A DNA stretch of 64,000 nt from Streptacidiphilus neutrinimicus (GCF_000787815.1 NZ_BBPO01000003.1:186160-250159); one strand, 5' to 3'. Counted from the stretch's first letter, positions 31,225-45,786 are shown. Program-made: numbers and translations. The notes: generated by a model from the sequence alone, not told the origin.

Positions 31225-31839
31225 ATGGCGAACCAGAAGCGCCCCAAGGTCAAGATTGCCCGTGCACTGGGCATTCCGCTGACCCCGAAGTCCGTCAAGT
31301 ACTTCGAGGCCCGCCCGTACCCGCCGGGGCAGCACGGCCGTGGCCGCAAGCAGAACTCGGACTACAAGGTCCGTCTGGTCGAGAAGCAGCGTCTGCGCGC
31401 CCAGTACGACCTGTCCGAGACCCAGCTCTCCCGTGCGTTCGACCGTGCCCGCAAGGTCGAGGGCAAGACCGGTGAGGCGCTGGTCGCTCTGCTGGAGACC
31501 CGTCTCGACGCCCTGGTCCTGCGTTCGGGCATCGCCCGCACCATCTACCAGGCCCGCCAGATGGTCGTCCACGGCCACATCGAGGTCAACGGCCAGAAGG
31601 TCAACCGCCCGTCGTACCAGATGAAGCCCGGCTTTGTCGTCACGGTCCGCGAGCGTTCCAAGGAGAAGACCCCGTTCGTCGTCGCCCGTGAGGGTGGCAA
31701 CGCGGGTGAGGGTCAGACCGCCAAGTACCTCGAGGTCAACCTGAAGGCCCTGGCCTTCCGTCTGGACCGCCTGCCCCAGCGGCGTGAGGTTCCGGTCATC
31801 TGCGACGAGCAGCTCGTCGTCGAGTACTACTCGCGCTGA
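31225..31839 (+). CDS. rpsD: 30S ribosomal protein S4
   Basis: Primary 16S rRNA-binding protein of the small subunit. The 204-residue protein starts [20 protein letters not shown], the actinobacterial form without the zinc-binding cysteines at the N-terminus, followed by the S4 RNA-binding domain ([31 protein letters not shown], seen across about residues 92-122). AAAGAGG precedes the ATG. Monocistronic here, away from the alpha operon, as in other streptomycetes. A 15-bp perfect terminator follows within 20 nt. Confidence 0.98.
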   Translation: MANQKRPKVKIARALGIPLTPKSVKYFEARPYPPGQHGRGRKQNSDYKVRLVEKQRLRAQYDLSETQLSRAFDRARKVEGKTGEALVALLETRLDALVLRSGIARTIYQARQMVVHGHIEVNGQKVNRPSYQMKPGFVVTVRERSKEKTPFVVAREGGNAGEGQTAKYLEVNLKALAFRLDRLPQRREVPVICDEQLVVEYYSR

Positions 31840-33989
31840 CCCGCGAGCGGTTCTCGCAGCGCCCCCACGGCCGACCGGCCGTGGGGGCGCTGTGCTGTTC
31901 CGGCCCGCTCGGCGGGCCGCTGCTCCAGGGCGCGGCCGACGAGCTCGTCCAAGTCCAGCGTGGTGCCCCGGCGGAACGCCTCGGCGGCCTCGACCTCCCG
32001 CAGCCCCGCCCGGACGCGCCGCGCGCACGCCTCGTGGGCGGCGTTGAAGCTGGACGAGCCGAAGAGCGGCACCCCGACCGAACGCCACACGGTGTGCGCG
32101 GCGCCCTGCAGCGTGGCCGCCTCCCGCAGGTCGCCGGGTGTGCCGTCGGCCTCCGGCTCGGTGGCGAGGAGGGCCAGCAGCTCCACCCCGAGGACCAGGC
32201 CGACCAGGTCGCGGAAGGCGTGGTTCAGCCGGACGCACTCGCGCGCCCGGACCCGCGCCTGCGCGAGGTCGCCCACGGCCCAGGCCGCGTACGCGGACGC
32301 GAAGAGGCCGTACGCGTAGGCCCAGCGCTCGCCGAAGCGCTCGCACTCGACCAGCACCTTGGCGATCCACGCCGCGCCGGTGGCCGCGTCGCCGCGGAAG
32401 GTGTGCGCGAGGCCCAGCTCGAACATGCCCATCAGCACGTTGCTGTTCAGCTCGCCGAGCTGGTCGTAGTGCCACAGGGCCTCGTCGAACAGGGCCACCG
32501 CGCGGTCGAGGTCGTCGGCGATCAGGGCGGCGCAGCCCTGGCGGTGGACGGCGTAGGCGAGCGCCCGGTCGTCGCCGGTGTCCAGAGCCTGCCGCCGGCA
32601 CTCCTCCAGCAGCCGCAGCGCGTGCAGCCGGTCGCCCTGGAGGATCGACAGGTAGCCGGTGACCCAGAGCGCCTTGGCCCGCGCCTCTGTCGGCTCCGGG
32701 GCGAGCTGCAGCGCGCGGTCCAGCCAGACCCGGCCCTCGCCCAGGTGGCCGCAGCCGACCCAGAAGTACCACAGGGTGCCCGCGAGGAAGAGCGCCAACT
32801 GCTCCTCGCCCGGGTCGGTGAGGCAGTACTCCAGCGCGGCGCGCAGGTTGCTGTGCGCGCCCTGGGTGCGCGCCGAGGTCTCCAGCTGACGCGGACTGAA
32901 CCACTCGACCTCGCCCCAGGTGGCCAGGCCCAGGTACCAGTCGCGATGGCGACGGCGCAGCAGGCTCTCCGCCTCGGAGGCGCGCAGCCACCCGAGGCCG
33001 TACTCGCGCACCGTGTCGAGCAGTCGGTAGCGGGCCTGGCCGTCCGCGAGCCCCGGCAGCCGCAGCACCACCGACTTGGCGACCAGCGCGCCGAGCACCT
33101 CCAGCACCTCGTCGGCGGTGATGCCCTGACCGGCGCAGACGTACTGTGCGGCGTCGAGGTCGAAGGCGCCGACGAAGACCGAGAGGCGGCCCCAGAGCAG
33201 GCGCTCCTGCGGTGAGCACAGCTCGTGGCTCCAGCCGATGGCGGTGCGCAGCGTCTGGTGGCGCGGGAGCGCCCCGCGGGCGCCGCCGGTGAGCAGCGCG
33301 AAGCGGTCGTCGAGCCGCTCGGTGATCTGCGGGACGGACAGCACCGACAGCCGTCCGGCCGCCAGTTCGAGCGCGAGCGGGATGCCGTCCAGGCGACGGC
33401 AGAGCGCGACGACCTGCTCGGAGTTGTCGGCCGTGACGGCGAAGCCGGGGAGCACGGCCGCGGCCCGCTGCGCGAACAGCGTCACCGCGTCGGCCTGCGG
33501 CCCCTCGGTGGGCAGCGGCGCGAGCGGCAGCCGCTGCTCGCCCTCGACGCCCAACGGCTCGCGGCTGCTCACCAGCACCTTCAGCCCCGGTGCGGCCGCG
33601 AGCAGGCCCGCGACCAGCGGCGCGGCCTCCTCGACGAGGTGCTCGCAGCCGTCGAGCACGAGCAGCAGACGGCGCGGGGCGAGGTAGTCCCGCAGCACCT
33701 CCCGCGCCGGGCGGGCGGTGCCGTCGGTGAGCCGCAGCGCCTCGGCGACGGTGTGGCCGAGCAGCGCCGGATCGGTCAGCTCGGCGCAAGGGACCAGCCA
33801 CGCGCCGTCAGCGAAGTCCGGCTCGGCCGCCGCGGCGGCGCGCAGGGCGAGCCGGCTCTTGCCGACCCCGCCGGCGCCCACGACCGTCACCAGCCGGACG
33901 CGGCGCAGCATCCGCTGCGCCATGGCCAGCTCGACCCGGCGACCCACGAAACCGGTCAGCTCGGCGGGCAGATTTCCGGTGCCTGGCAC
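31827..33989 (-). CDS. NB-ARC/TPR ATPase regulator without a DNA-binding domain
   Basis: A 720-residue STAND-type protein. P-loop [15 protein letters not shown] (about residue 35), Walker [12 protein letters not shown], the GxP-like [16 protein letters not shown] and winged-helix region, then a long TPR-like helical part. It resembles the ATPase/TPR part of AfsR/SARP and LuxR-type regulators, yet no N-terminal SARP nor C-terminal LuxR HTH is visible, so it may act through a partner or bind signals only. GTG at 33989 has AAGGGGG upstream. Its 3' end runs through the rpsD terminator and overlaps rpsD by 13 nt. Confidence 0.82.
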   Translation of the reverse strand: MPGTGNLPAELTGFVGRRVELAMAQRMLRRVRLVTVVGAGGVGKSRLALRAAAAAEPDFADGAWLVPCAELTDPALLGHTVAEALRLTDGTARPAREVLRDYLAPRRLLLVLDGCEHLVEEAAPLVAGLLAAAPGLKVLVSSREPLGVEGEQRLPLAPLPTEGPQADAVTLFAQRAAAVLPGFAVTADNSEQVVALCRRLDGIPLALELAAGRLSVLSVPQITERLDDRFALLTGGARGALPRHQTLRTAIGWSHELCSPQERLLWGRLSVFVGAFDLDAAQYVCAGQGITADEVLEVLGALVAKSVVLRLPGLADGQARYRLLDTVREYGLGWLRASEAESLLRRRHRDWYLGLATWGEVEWFSPRQLETSARTQGAHSNLRAALEYCLTDPGEEQLALFLAGTLWYFWVGCGHLGEGRVWLDRALQLAPEPTEARAKALWVTGYLSILQGDRLHALRLLEECRRQALDTGDDRALAYAVHRQGCAALIADDLDRAVALFDEALWHYDQLGELNSNVLMGMFELGLAHTFRGDAATGAAWIAKVLVECERFGERWAYAYGLFASAYAAWAVGDLAQARVRARECVRLNHAFRDLVGLVLGVELLALLATEPEADGTPGDLREAATLQGAAHTVWRSVGVPLFGSSSFNAAHEACARRVRAGLREVEAAEAFRRGTTLDLDELVGRALEQRPAERAGTAQRPHGRSAVGALREPLAGQRE
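31858..31891. terminator. Terminator of rpsD
   Basis: AGCGCCCCCACGGCC (31858-31872) pairs perfectly with GGCCGTGGGGGCGCT (31877-31891) around GACC. It lies inside the 3' end of the convergent NB-ARC gene. Confidence 0.9.
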
Positions 33990-34188
33990 GGGACCCCCTT
34001 CGGAGGTGAACGCTCCCCTGGACGGCCCAACGAGCTGACTGATCGGTAGGTTACGTCCGCCGGTCGCGCGGGCGGCGGAATCCGTCGTTGCCCGGGCGGC
34101 TCCGCGCGTTCGGTGATATAGATGCGCGAGCAGCCACATGCGGGTCGGCGTGCCGGTCGCGCGGTCGGGATTAGTCCTCCTGGCGCGA

Positions 34189-34194
34189 TAGGGT
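34189..34194 (+). promoter_or_regulatory. Possible -10 for the DUF948-alaS operon
   Basis: TAGGGT lies 41 nt before the DUF948 gene in the 245-nt divergent gap. No clear -35. Nothing else is recognised in this gap. Confidence 0.35.
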
Positions 34195-34234
34195 TTCGCA
34201 GATAGACCAGCTTTTGCTGCGAGGGAGCGCCAAG

Positions 34235-34720
34235 GTGTCGGGTGGAGAGGTTGCAGGCCTCGTCGTCGCCGTCTTCTGGGCGGTGCTGGTCACTCTCCTG
34301 GCCGTGGTGCTGGTGCGCCTCGCGCGGGCCCTGCGGGAGGCGACCGTCCTGGTCGAGGCGGTGACCGAGCGGGCCGTGCCGCTGCTCGACGAGGCGGCGG
34401 AGACGTTGCGCGCCGCGAACGACCAGCTCGTGCGCGTCGACGCGATCACCGCGGACGTCCAGGACGCCGCCGCGAACGCGCAGGCGCTCTCCTCGACGAT
34501 GGCCGCGACCCTCGGCGGACCCCTGGTCAAGCTGTCCGCGTTCAGCTACGGCGTACGCAGCGCCGTGGCGAAGCAGCGCGCCGCCGGGCGTCCCGACAAG
34601 TACGTCCCGCACCAGTCGGAGCGGGAGATCATCGAACGGATGGTGAAGGCCGAGGTGCAGCGGGCGACGGTGCGTCGCAACGGCCTGCTGCGCCTGGTGG
34701 GCCTCGGAAGGAGGGGCTGA
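34235..34720 (+). CDS. DUF948 domain-containing membrane protein
   Basis: A 161-residue protein with a single N-terminal membrane helix (GEVAGLVVAVFWAVLVTLLA) followed by a coiled-coil cytoplasmic part with heptad-like Leu/Val spacing, the DUF948 pattern. Function unknown; conserved just before alaS in streptomycetes. GTG at 34235 has GAGGGAG upstream and gives the family-typical start with the membrane helix near the N-terminus. The next gene starts after 4 nt. Confidence 0.85.
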   Translation: MSGGEVAGLVVAVFWAVLVTLLAVVLVRLARALREATVLVEAVTERAVPLLDEAAETLRAANDQLVRVDAITADVQDAAANAQALSSTMAATLGGPLVKLSAFSYGVRSAVAKQRAAGRPDKYVPHQSEREIIERMVKAEVQRATVRRNGLLRLVGLGRRG

Positions 34721-34724
34721 GCCG

Positions 34725-35128
34725 ATGCGCAGGATCTTCTGGATGGCGGTGGGCGCCGGCGCCACCCTCTGGACCATCAACAAGGCCAACCGCGTGGCAC
34801 GTTCGCTCACCCCGGGCGGCGTGGCCGAGGGCGCGGCCCTCGGATCGCTCGAAGTCGGCCGCGCCGTGCGGAACTTCAAGGACGAGGTGCGGGCCGGCAT
34901 GCTCCAGCGCGAGCTCCAGCTGAACCGTCAACTCGGCCTCGACGGCAGCGTGCTGGCGACGCCTGGTTACTCCGAGGACGCCCGCGTGCTGCGCGCCGCC
35001 GCCGTCCGCTCCGCGCTGCCGCCCGGCAGCGCGCGCACCACCCCCGTGCCCGTCGAGGACGAACGGGCGCCACTCGCTCTGCAGAACCAGAACACCCCTG
35101 CCAAGCTCGACCGGAATGAGGACCTGTA

Positions 35129-35129
<1 letters not shown>
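34725..35129 (+). CDS. Small conserved actinobacterial protein (DUF6167-like)
   Basis: A 134-residue protein with one short N-terminal hydrophobic segment ([15 protein letters not shown]) and a charged remainder ([15 protein letters not shown]). I recognise it as the small conserved protein that sits between the DUF948 gene and alaS in Streptomyces, annotated as DUF6167 as far as I recall. No function can be assigned. It begins 4 nt after the DUF948 stop, and its own TAA shares a base with the alaS ATG, so all three are co-translated. Confidence 0.75.
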
Positions 35130-37801
<2,672 letters not shown>

Positions 37802-37812
37802 GGCGCGCGGCG

Positions 37813-38289
37813 TTGAGTTCCATGCGTCGAGGACGCCGGATCGCCGTGGACGTCGGCGACGCCCGGATCGGGGTCGCGAGCTGCGACCCCGACGGGCTGC
37901 TGGCCACCCCGGTGGAGACGGTCCCGGCAGGTAAGAAGTCCCTCGGACGGCTCACGGCCATCGTCGAGGAGTACGAGGCGATCGAGGTCGTCGTCGGGCT
38001 GCCGCGCTCGCTCAGCGGGCGCGAGGGGCCGGCCGCGGCCAAGGTCCGCGACTACGCGGCCCAGCTGGCCGGCCGGGTGTACCCCGTGCCGGTGCGGCTG
38101 GTCGACGAGCGGATGACGACGGTCACCGCGACGGCGGGGATGCGCGCCGCCGGGGTGAAGTCCAGGCAGGGTCGCTCCCGGATCGACCAGGCCGCGGCCG
38201 TGGTGATCCTGCAGAGCGCGCTGGAGACCGAGAAGACCAGCGGACGTCCTCCCGGCGAAACCGTCCAACCGGCGGCCGAGGGGCGGTAG
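37813..38289 (+). CDS. ruvX: Holliday junction resolvase-like RuvX/YqgF
   Basis: A 158-residue RNase H-fold protein (YqgF family), implicated in 16S/23S rRNA maturation in E. coli and once proposed as a Holliday junction resolvase. D in RIAVDVGDARIGVA, E/D region EVVVGLPRSLSGREG and the C-terminal RSRIDQAAAVVIL are present. The TTG at 37813 has GAGG about 10 nt upstream; the ATG at 37822 is an alternative. It sits between alaS and mltG as in most actinobacteria, and is followed by a terminator. Confidence 0.93.
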   Translation: MSSMRRGRRIAVDVGDARIGVASCDPDGLLATPVETVPAGKKSLGRLTAIVEEYEAIEVVVGLPRSLSGREGPAAAKVRDYAAQLAGRVYPVPVRLVDERMTTVTATAGMRAAGVKSRQGRSRIDQAAAVVILQSALETEKTSGRPPGETVQPAAEGR

Positions 38290-38303
38290 GCTGACGCCGA
38301 TTC

Positions 38304-38333
38304 AAGGGGGTCCACCACCAGGTGGGCCCCCTT
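38304..38333 (+). terminator. Terminator of the alaS-ruvX operon
   Basis: AAGGGGGTCCAC (38304-38315) pairs with GTGGGCCCCCTT (38322-38333) with one G-T wobble, 14 nt after the ruvX stop. Confidence 0.85.
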
Positions 38334-38500
38334 CGTCACTGTGAGCGACGTGTTGTGAAGCTCGCGTGGTCCGGACGTGCCCGTCGGAGCCGGTTCGGCT
38401 TCGGTCGGGTAACGTTCCGTCCACGCGAGCCCATGGGCACGCCGGTTCGAATCACAGCAGCGAACCCACCTGCCGAAATTCGCCGAATCCGAGGGGACGC

Positions 38501-40192
38501 ATGACCGACCAGGGCCGGGGCTACGGCTCCGAACCGTGGGGCCAGGCCGGCTCGTACGGTGGACAGGGCGGGTACCAGCCACAAGGCTCCTACCCTCAGG
38601 GACAGCAGCCGCAACAGCCGTACCCCTACGGTCAGCAGCCGCCGCAGCAGCCGTACGGCCAGCCGCAGCAGCCGCAGTACCCCGGCTACCCGCAGGGTCC
38701 CTACGGCACCGGACAGCAGCCGGTGTACCCCGGTCAGCCCTACCCGGGCCAGCAGCCCCAGGCCCCCTACGGCCAGCCGCAGCAGCCGCAGTACCCCGGC
38801 CAGCAACAGCCGTACGGTGAGCCGCAGCAGCAGCCCCGGCCGCCGCAGCCGCCGCAGCGCCCGCGTCCGCAGGACCCGCCGCCGTCCGGCCCGGGGCCGG
38901 ACGGGATCGACTGGGTCGCCGAGGCCGCGAAGCTCGAGGCCGAGGCGCGCGGCGAGGCGCCCGCCGAGAACGGGCACGGCGCGGAGAGCTACTCCGACGA
39001 GGACGTCTACGTCGAGGAGCGCGAGGACGGCGAGGAGGAGTACGTCCCGTTCCTCTCCGACGAGGACGACAGCCGCAGCGGCCGCCGCAAGGACGAGGCG
39101 AAGGGCCGCAAGGAGCGCAAGCGCAGCGGGGTCGCCTGTCTCGGCGTCACGGTGCTGCTGCTCGGCCTGATCGGCGGCGGCGGGTACTTCGGCTACACCT
39201 ACTACGAGAGCCACTACGGCGCGCCCGCGGACTTCACGGGCGACGGCACCACCGACGTCCAGGTGCAGGTCCCCGACGGGGCGACCGGCTGGACGATCGC
39301 GAACACCCTCAAGACCGCCGGTGTCGTCGAGACCGCGCAGGCCTTCGTCGACGCCTACAACGCGGACGTCAAGACCGCCTCCACCATCCAGCCGGGCTTC
39401 TACACCCTGAAGCTGCGGATGTCGGCCGCGTCGGCCCTGAAGGAGCTCGAGGCGCAGGCCGGCGGCGAGGTCGTCATCATCCCGGAGGGCATGACGGCCA
39501 AGTCGATCTACGCGAAGGTCGACCAGGCGCTCAAGGTGGCCCCGGGCACCACGGCCAAGGCGGCCAAGGACGACGCCTCCCAGCTCGGGCTGCCGTCGGA
39601 GGCGAACGGGAACCCCGAGGGCTTCCTGTGGCCGACGCGCTACTCGATCGCCAAGGGCATGAAGCCGATCGACCTGCTCAAGCAGATGGTCGACCAGACC
39701 AAGTCCGAGATCCAGGCGATGAACCTGGACACGGCGGGCAAGAGCGCCAACCTCAACAGCGCCTACGACGTGCTGAAGGAGGCGAGCATCCTGCAGGCCG
39801 AGGGCAACAACGTCGCCGACTTCGGCAAGATCGCGCGCGTCCTGTACAACCGCCTCAACACCAACGTCACCTGGGGACGGCTGGAGCTGGACACCCCGCT
39901 CCAGTACTACCTGGGCAGCAAGACCTTCACCAACGCCCAGAAGGCCAGCTCCGCCGGCGGCTACAACACCTACGTGATCAAGGGCCTGCCGCCGACGCCC
40001 ATCGACAACCCGGGCCAGGCCGCCATCCAGGCGGTGCTGAACCCGACGCAGGGCAACTGGGCCTACTTCGTCGCGGTCGACACCAACGACACCCGCTTCT
40101 CCGCCACCTGGGCCCAGTTCCTCAACGACGTCCAGGCCTACTGCGCCAAGCACGGCCAGAACGTCAACCGCACCACGGGCCAGTGCCAGTGA
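38501..40192 (+). CDS. mltG: Endolytic murein transglycosylase MltG (YceG family)
   Basis: Membrane-bound lytic transglycosylase that cuts nascent peptidoglycan. The 563-residue protein has a cytoplasmic Pro/Gln/Tyr/Gly-rich repeat tail (about residues 10-125, PYGQ/QPQYPG units), an acidic stretch, a membrane helix (about 212-232), then the outside YceG domain with LysM-like start and the catalytic glutamate E434 in ASILQAEGNN. ATG at 38501 follows GAGGGGACGC; the frame upstream is not conserved-looking. Its stop overlaps the aroE GTG by 4 nt. Confidence 0.95.
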   Translation: MTDQGRGYGSEPWGQAGSYGGQGGYQPQGSYPQGQQPQQPYPYGQQPPQQPYGQPQQPQYPGYPQGPYGTGQQPVYPGQPYPGQQPQAPYGQPQQPQYPGQQQPYGEPQQQPRPPQPPQRPRPQDPPPSGPGPDGIDWVAEAAKLEAEARGEAPAENGHGAESYSDEDVYVEEREDGEEEYVPFLSDEDDSRSGRRKDEAKGRKERKRSGVACLGVTVLLLGLIGGGGYFGYTYYESHYGAPADFTGDGTTDVQVQVPDGATGWTIANTLKTAGVVETAQAFVDAYNADVKTASTIQPGFYTLKLRMSAASALKELEAQAGGEVVIIPEGMTAKSIYAKVDQALKVAPGTTAKAAKDDASQLGLPSEANGNPEGFLWPTRYSIAKGMKPIDLLKQMVDQTKSEIQAMNLDTAGKSANLNSAYDVLKEASILQAEGNNVADFGKIARVLYNRLNTNVTWGRLELDTPLQYYLGSKTFTNAQKASSAGGYNTYVIKGLPPTPIDNPGQAAIQAVLNPTQGNWAYFVAVDTNDTRFSATWAQFLNDVQAYCAKHGQNVNRTTGQCQ

Positions 40193-41013
40193 GGCGGGCC
40201 GCGGTCCTCGGGTCGCCGATCGCGCACTCGCTCTCGCCGGTGCTGCACAACGCCGCGTACGCGGCGCTGGGCCTGGAGGGGGAGTGGCAGTACGGCCGCT
40301 TCGAGGTGGACGAGGACGCGCTGCCCGGCTTCCTCTCTGGCCTCGACGTGGCGGGGGAGGGCTGGGCGGGCCTCTCGCTCACCATGCCGTTGAAGCGCGC
40401 CGTGATCCCCCTGCTGGACGAGGTCTCGGCCGGTGCGCTGGCCGTGGACGCGGTCAACACCGTCGTCTTCCACCCGGACGGCCGTCGCACCGGCGACAAC
40501 ACGGACGTGCCCGGCCTGGTGGCGGCGCTGCGCGAGCGCGGCGTGGAGAAGGTCGCCTCGGCGGCGGTCCTCGGCGCGGGGGCGACGGCGTCCTCGGCGC
40601 TGGCCGCGCTCGGGCAGGTCTGCGACGGCCCCGTGCTCGCCTTCGTGCGCGGCCCCGAGCGCGCCGCGCAGATGCGGGCTCTCGGCGAGCGGCTCGGCGT
40701 GGACGTCGTCCCCGAGGAGTGGGACCGCGCGACCATGGCGTTCGACGCGGAGCTGGTCATCTCGACGACGCCCGCGGGCGCGACGGACCACCTCGCCGAG
40801 GCGGTCCCGGAGCAACCGGGCGCGCTGTTCGACGTGCTGTACCACCCGTGGCCCACGCCTCTCGCCGCGGCCTGGGCCCGCCGCGACGGCGTGGTCCTGG
40901 GCGGGCTTGACCTGCTGGTGCACCAGGCGGTCCTGCAGTTCCGCGCCTTCACCGGCCTGGCCGACGCGGACGTGGTGGACGCGATGCGCGCGGCGGGGCA
41001 GGCAGCCCTGTAG
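40189..41013 (+). CDS. aroE: Shikimate dehydrogenase
   Basis: Reduces 3-dehydroshikimate to shikimate with NADPH. The 274-residue protein has the substrate motif GSPIAHSLSPVLHNAAY, catalytic Lys in SLTMPLKRAVIPL, Asp in GDNTDVPGL, and the nucleotide-binding GAGATASSALAAL. The GTG at 40189 overlaps the mltG stop by 4 nt and leaves little N-terminal extension before the conserved AVLGSPIAHSLSP. Repeat copy D lies between it and aroC, so aroC may need its own promoter. Confidence 0.96.
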   Translation: MRRAAVLGSPIAHSLSPVLHNAAYAALGLEGEWQYGRFEVDEDALPGFLSGLDVAGEGWAGLSLTMPLKRAVIPLLDEVSAGALAVDAVNTVVFHPDGRRTGDNTDVPGLVAALRERGVEKVASAAVLGAGATASSALAALGQVCDGPVLAFVRGPERAAQMRALGERLGVDVVPEEWDRATMAFDAELVISTTPAGATDHLAEAVPEQPGALFDVLYHPWPTPLAAAWARRDGVVLGGLDLLVHQAVLQFRAFTGLADADVVDAMRAAGQAAL

Positions 41014-41024
41014 CTGCACTCTCC

Positions 41025-41221
41025 AGGGGTGCGGGGCGCTGCTGATCTGCGGCTCCGCCGCGCGGGCGCGACAAGCCACCCACCCAGTGGCAGGCCGAAC
41101 GCGCAGGGCCATCCACCCCCGGCCTTCGGCCGGGGGCGCCCCCACGCGGGTGGTTGCTGGCGCAGCTCCCCGCGCCCCTGGTCGTGCGTGGCTCCTCGCC
41201 TGCGCAATCCTCGCGCCCCTA
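41025..41221. repeat. Dispersed inverted-repeat element, copy D, with an extra right arm
   Basis: Starts 11 nt after the aroE stop. The left arm is degenerate (CAGGGGTGCGGGG), the right arm is good (GCGCAGCTCCCCGCGCCCCT, ending about 41180), and a second decayed right arm (GCGCAATCCTCGCGCCCCTA) ends at 41221. The interior has GCGACAAGCCACC, GCGCAGGGCCATCC, a perfect 9-bp hairpin around GGCCTTCGGCC (41116-41136) and GGTGGTTGCT. This fills most of the 303-nt aroE-aroC gap; the rest holds the aroC ribosome site. Confidence 0.8.
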
Positions 41222-41316
41222 GCGGGGCTCACTTACTGGACGGATTCTGCCCTTGCCCCTGCGACGTGGGAGGATCGCCGGTAAGGGATCCGCACTCTCG
41301 GGATAGGAGCACACCC

Positions 41317-44103
<2,787 letters not shown>

Positions 44104-44104
<1 letters not shown>

Positions 44105-44541
44105 TGCCGCAGCCGCAGAAGGTGCTGGTGCTGAACGGCCCGAACCTGGGCCGTCTCGGCTCGCGCGAGCCGGACGTCTACGGCGCGACGTCCTACGCCG
44201 GCCTGGTCGAGCGCTGCACCAAGCTCGGCGCGGAGCTGGGATTCGAGGTCGAGGTCCGGGAGACCAACGACGAGGGCGAGATGATCCGCTGGCTGCACGA
44301 GGCGGCCGACGGCAGGCTCCCCGTCGTCATCAACCCCGGCGCGTTCACCCACTACTCCTACGGCATGCGGGACGCCGCGTCGCAGCGGACCGCGCCGCTG
44401 ATCGAGGTGCACATCTCCAACCCGCACGCGCGCGAGGAGTTCCGGCACACCTCGGTGATCTCGGCGGTGGCGAGCGGCACCATCGCCGGGTTCGGCATCG
44501 GGTCGTACGAGCTGGCTCTGCGGGCGCTCGCCGAGCAGTGA
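44104..44541 (+). CDS. aroQ: Type II 3-dehydroquinate dehydratase
   Basis: Dehydrates 3-dehydroquinate to 3-dehydroshikimate. The 145-residue protein has the type II signature [18 protein letters not shown] with the catalytic Tyr, [13 protein letters not shown], and [16 protein letters not shown] with the catalytic Asn/His region. ATG shares one base with the aroB stop. Type II (dodecameric) is the form usual in Streptomyces. It closes the shikimate cluster. Confidence 0.97.
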
Positions 44542-44588
44542 TCGTTCCTGCTGGGGGACGGTATCGTCGTCCTCCGGGAGGTGACCGG

Positions 44589-45284
44589 ATGTCAGAGAGC
44601 CAGAACGGCTACTACGGGGGCAGCCTGCCGCCTCCGGCGGCGGGGCCGCCGAGGGCCACGCTGTCGCTGCGCGCCCTGCCGGAGTCGGCGGCGACGGGCC
44701 AGTTCGTCCTGCCCGCTCCCGCGGCGCCCCCGGGGGCTCCCGGCCCGCTCGCGGTCCTCCTGATCGGCCCCGCGGGCGCGGGCAAGACCTCCGTCGCCCG
44801 CTACTGGGCCGATCTGCGGCCCACCACCACCGCGCACATCAGCCTCGACGACGTCCGCGAATGGGTCCGCGCGGGCTTCGCCAGCCCTCAGGCCGGCTGG
44901 AACGACCAGTCCGAGGGCCAGTACCGCCTCGCCCGCAGGACCTGCGGGTTCGCGGCGCGCAACTACCTCGTCAACGGGATCTCCTGCATCATCGACGACG
45001 CGGTCTTCCCGGACTTCCCCGCCGTGGGGCTGGGCGGCTGGAAGCGCCACGTGGGCCCGCAGTTGACCCCCGTCGTCCTCCTCCCCGGCCTCGACGTGGT
45101 CCTGGCCCGCAACGCCCAGCGCAGCGGCAACCGCAGACTGCCGGACGACCAGGTCGCCGCCATCCACGGCCGCATGTCCGGCTGGTACGGCTCCGGCCTC
45201 CCCATCATCGACAACTCGCGCCTGGACGTCCCCGCCACGGCAGCCGCCCTGGACTCCGTCCTGACGCAGTCGCTGAGGCGCTAG
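44589..45284 (+). CDS. P-loop ATPase/kinase-like protein of unknown function
   Basis: A 231-residue protein: a Pro/Ala-rich N-terminus (about 55 residues) then a P-loop (LLIGPAGAGKTSVARYW), an Asp pair in ISLDDVREWVRAG, a Walker-B-like IIDDAVFPD and an Arg-rich lid segment ARNAQRSGNRRLPDDQ. This layout resembles small-molecule kinases of the AAA_33/zeta-toxin-like group; the substrate is unknown. ATG at 44589 has CGGGAGGTGA upstream. Its TAG shares the CTAG tetranucleotide with the stop of the convergent DUF5958 gene. Confidence 0.75.
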   Translation: MSESQNGYYGGSLPPPAAGPPRATLSLRALPESAATGQFVLPAPAAPPGAPGPLAVLLIGPAGAGKTSVARYWADLRPTTTAHISLDDVREWVRAGFASPQAGWNDQSEGQYRLARRTCGFAARNYLVNGISCIIDDAVFPDFPAVGLGGWKRHVGPQLTPVVLLPGLDVVLARNAQRSGNRRLPDDQVAAIHGRMSGWYGSGLPIIDNSRLDVPATAAALDSVLTQSLRR

Positions 45285-45688
45285 TTGTGCCACGCGTGGT
45301 GGCAGGCGCCTCGGCAGTGCGTGTGCCGGCGGCGGGTGTCGGCGACGGAGAAGGCCGCGACGAGGACGCGGAAGGCGTTGAGGTGTTCGTCGGCGGGGAG
45401 AGCGGCGAAGCCGTGGCGAGGCGGGTCCATACAGATCATCACCGAAGGGTTGGCGGTGGACTTCACGCCGGAGCGGGCGACTCCCGCGAGTCCCTCTGCC
45501 GAGGTGACGTGCGTCTGCAGCGCGTAACCGGAGAGCTGCTGCAGGACGGCCTGCCGTCCCACCGGGGGGAGTGCGGAGAACCAGGCGGCCCCGTCCTCCA
45601 CGGTGCGGCGCCCCTGGGCGATCTCGTTGACGACCCGCTCGGCCTCGCGCCGAAGGGCGCTCCGGTTCTCGCCGCTCATCCCCTGCAT
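45281..45688 (-). CDS. DUF5958 family protein
   Basis: A 135-residue protein recognisable as the Streptomyces DUF5958 family: VNEIAQGRRTVEDGAAWFSALP near the N-terminus (about residues 21-42) and a C-terminal AFRVLVAAFSVADTRRR then HCRGACHHAWHN with two Cys and four His, which could bind a metal. Function unknown. The start is uncertain: ATG at 45688 is used, with ATG 45679 and TTG 45706 as alternatives, none with a clear ribosome site. Confidence 0.7.
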   Translation of the reverse strand: MQGMSGENRSALRREAERVVNEIAQGRRTVEDGAAWFSALPPVGRQAVLQQLSGYALQTHVTSAEGLAGVARSGVKSTANPSVMICMDPPRHGFAALPADEHLNAFRVLVAAFSVADTRRRHTHCRGACHHAWHN

Positions 45689-45774
45689 CGCCTGATCGTT
45701 CCACAACGCCGCACGGACGCACGGTGACCGATGTGCCAGGTGGTGCCCGACAGGCGGTAACGGGCGGGCGAGCC

Positions 45775-45780
45775 TAGCCT
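45775..45780 (+). promoter_or_regulatory. Probable -10 of a leaderless M24-homologue transcript
   Basis: TAGCCT lies exactly at -12 to -7 from the ATG, the same hexamer and spacing as at ruvC, and no usable Shine-Dalgarno is present (GGAG only 1 nt away). Confidence 0.5.
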
Positions 45781-45786
45781 CGGAGC

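Noticed and set aside
32659..33687. Plus-strand open frames opposite the NB-ARC gene
   Set aside because: They lack ribosome sites and recognisable domains and are antisense to a protein with a clear P-loop and TPR-like repeats.
38444..38453. GGTTCGAATC resembles a tRNA T-loop upstream of mltG
   Set aside because: The flanking bases cannot form a T-stem and there is no acceptor, D or anticodon arm in the surrounding 80 nt.
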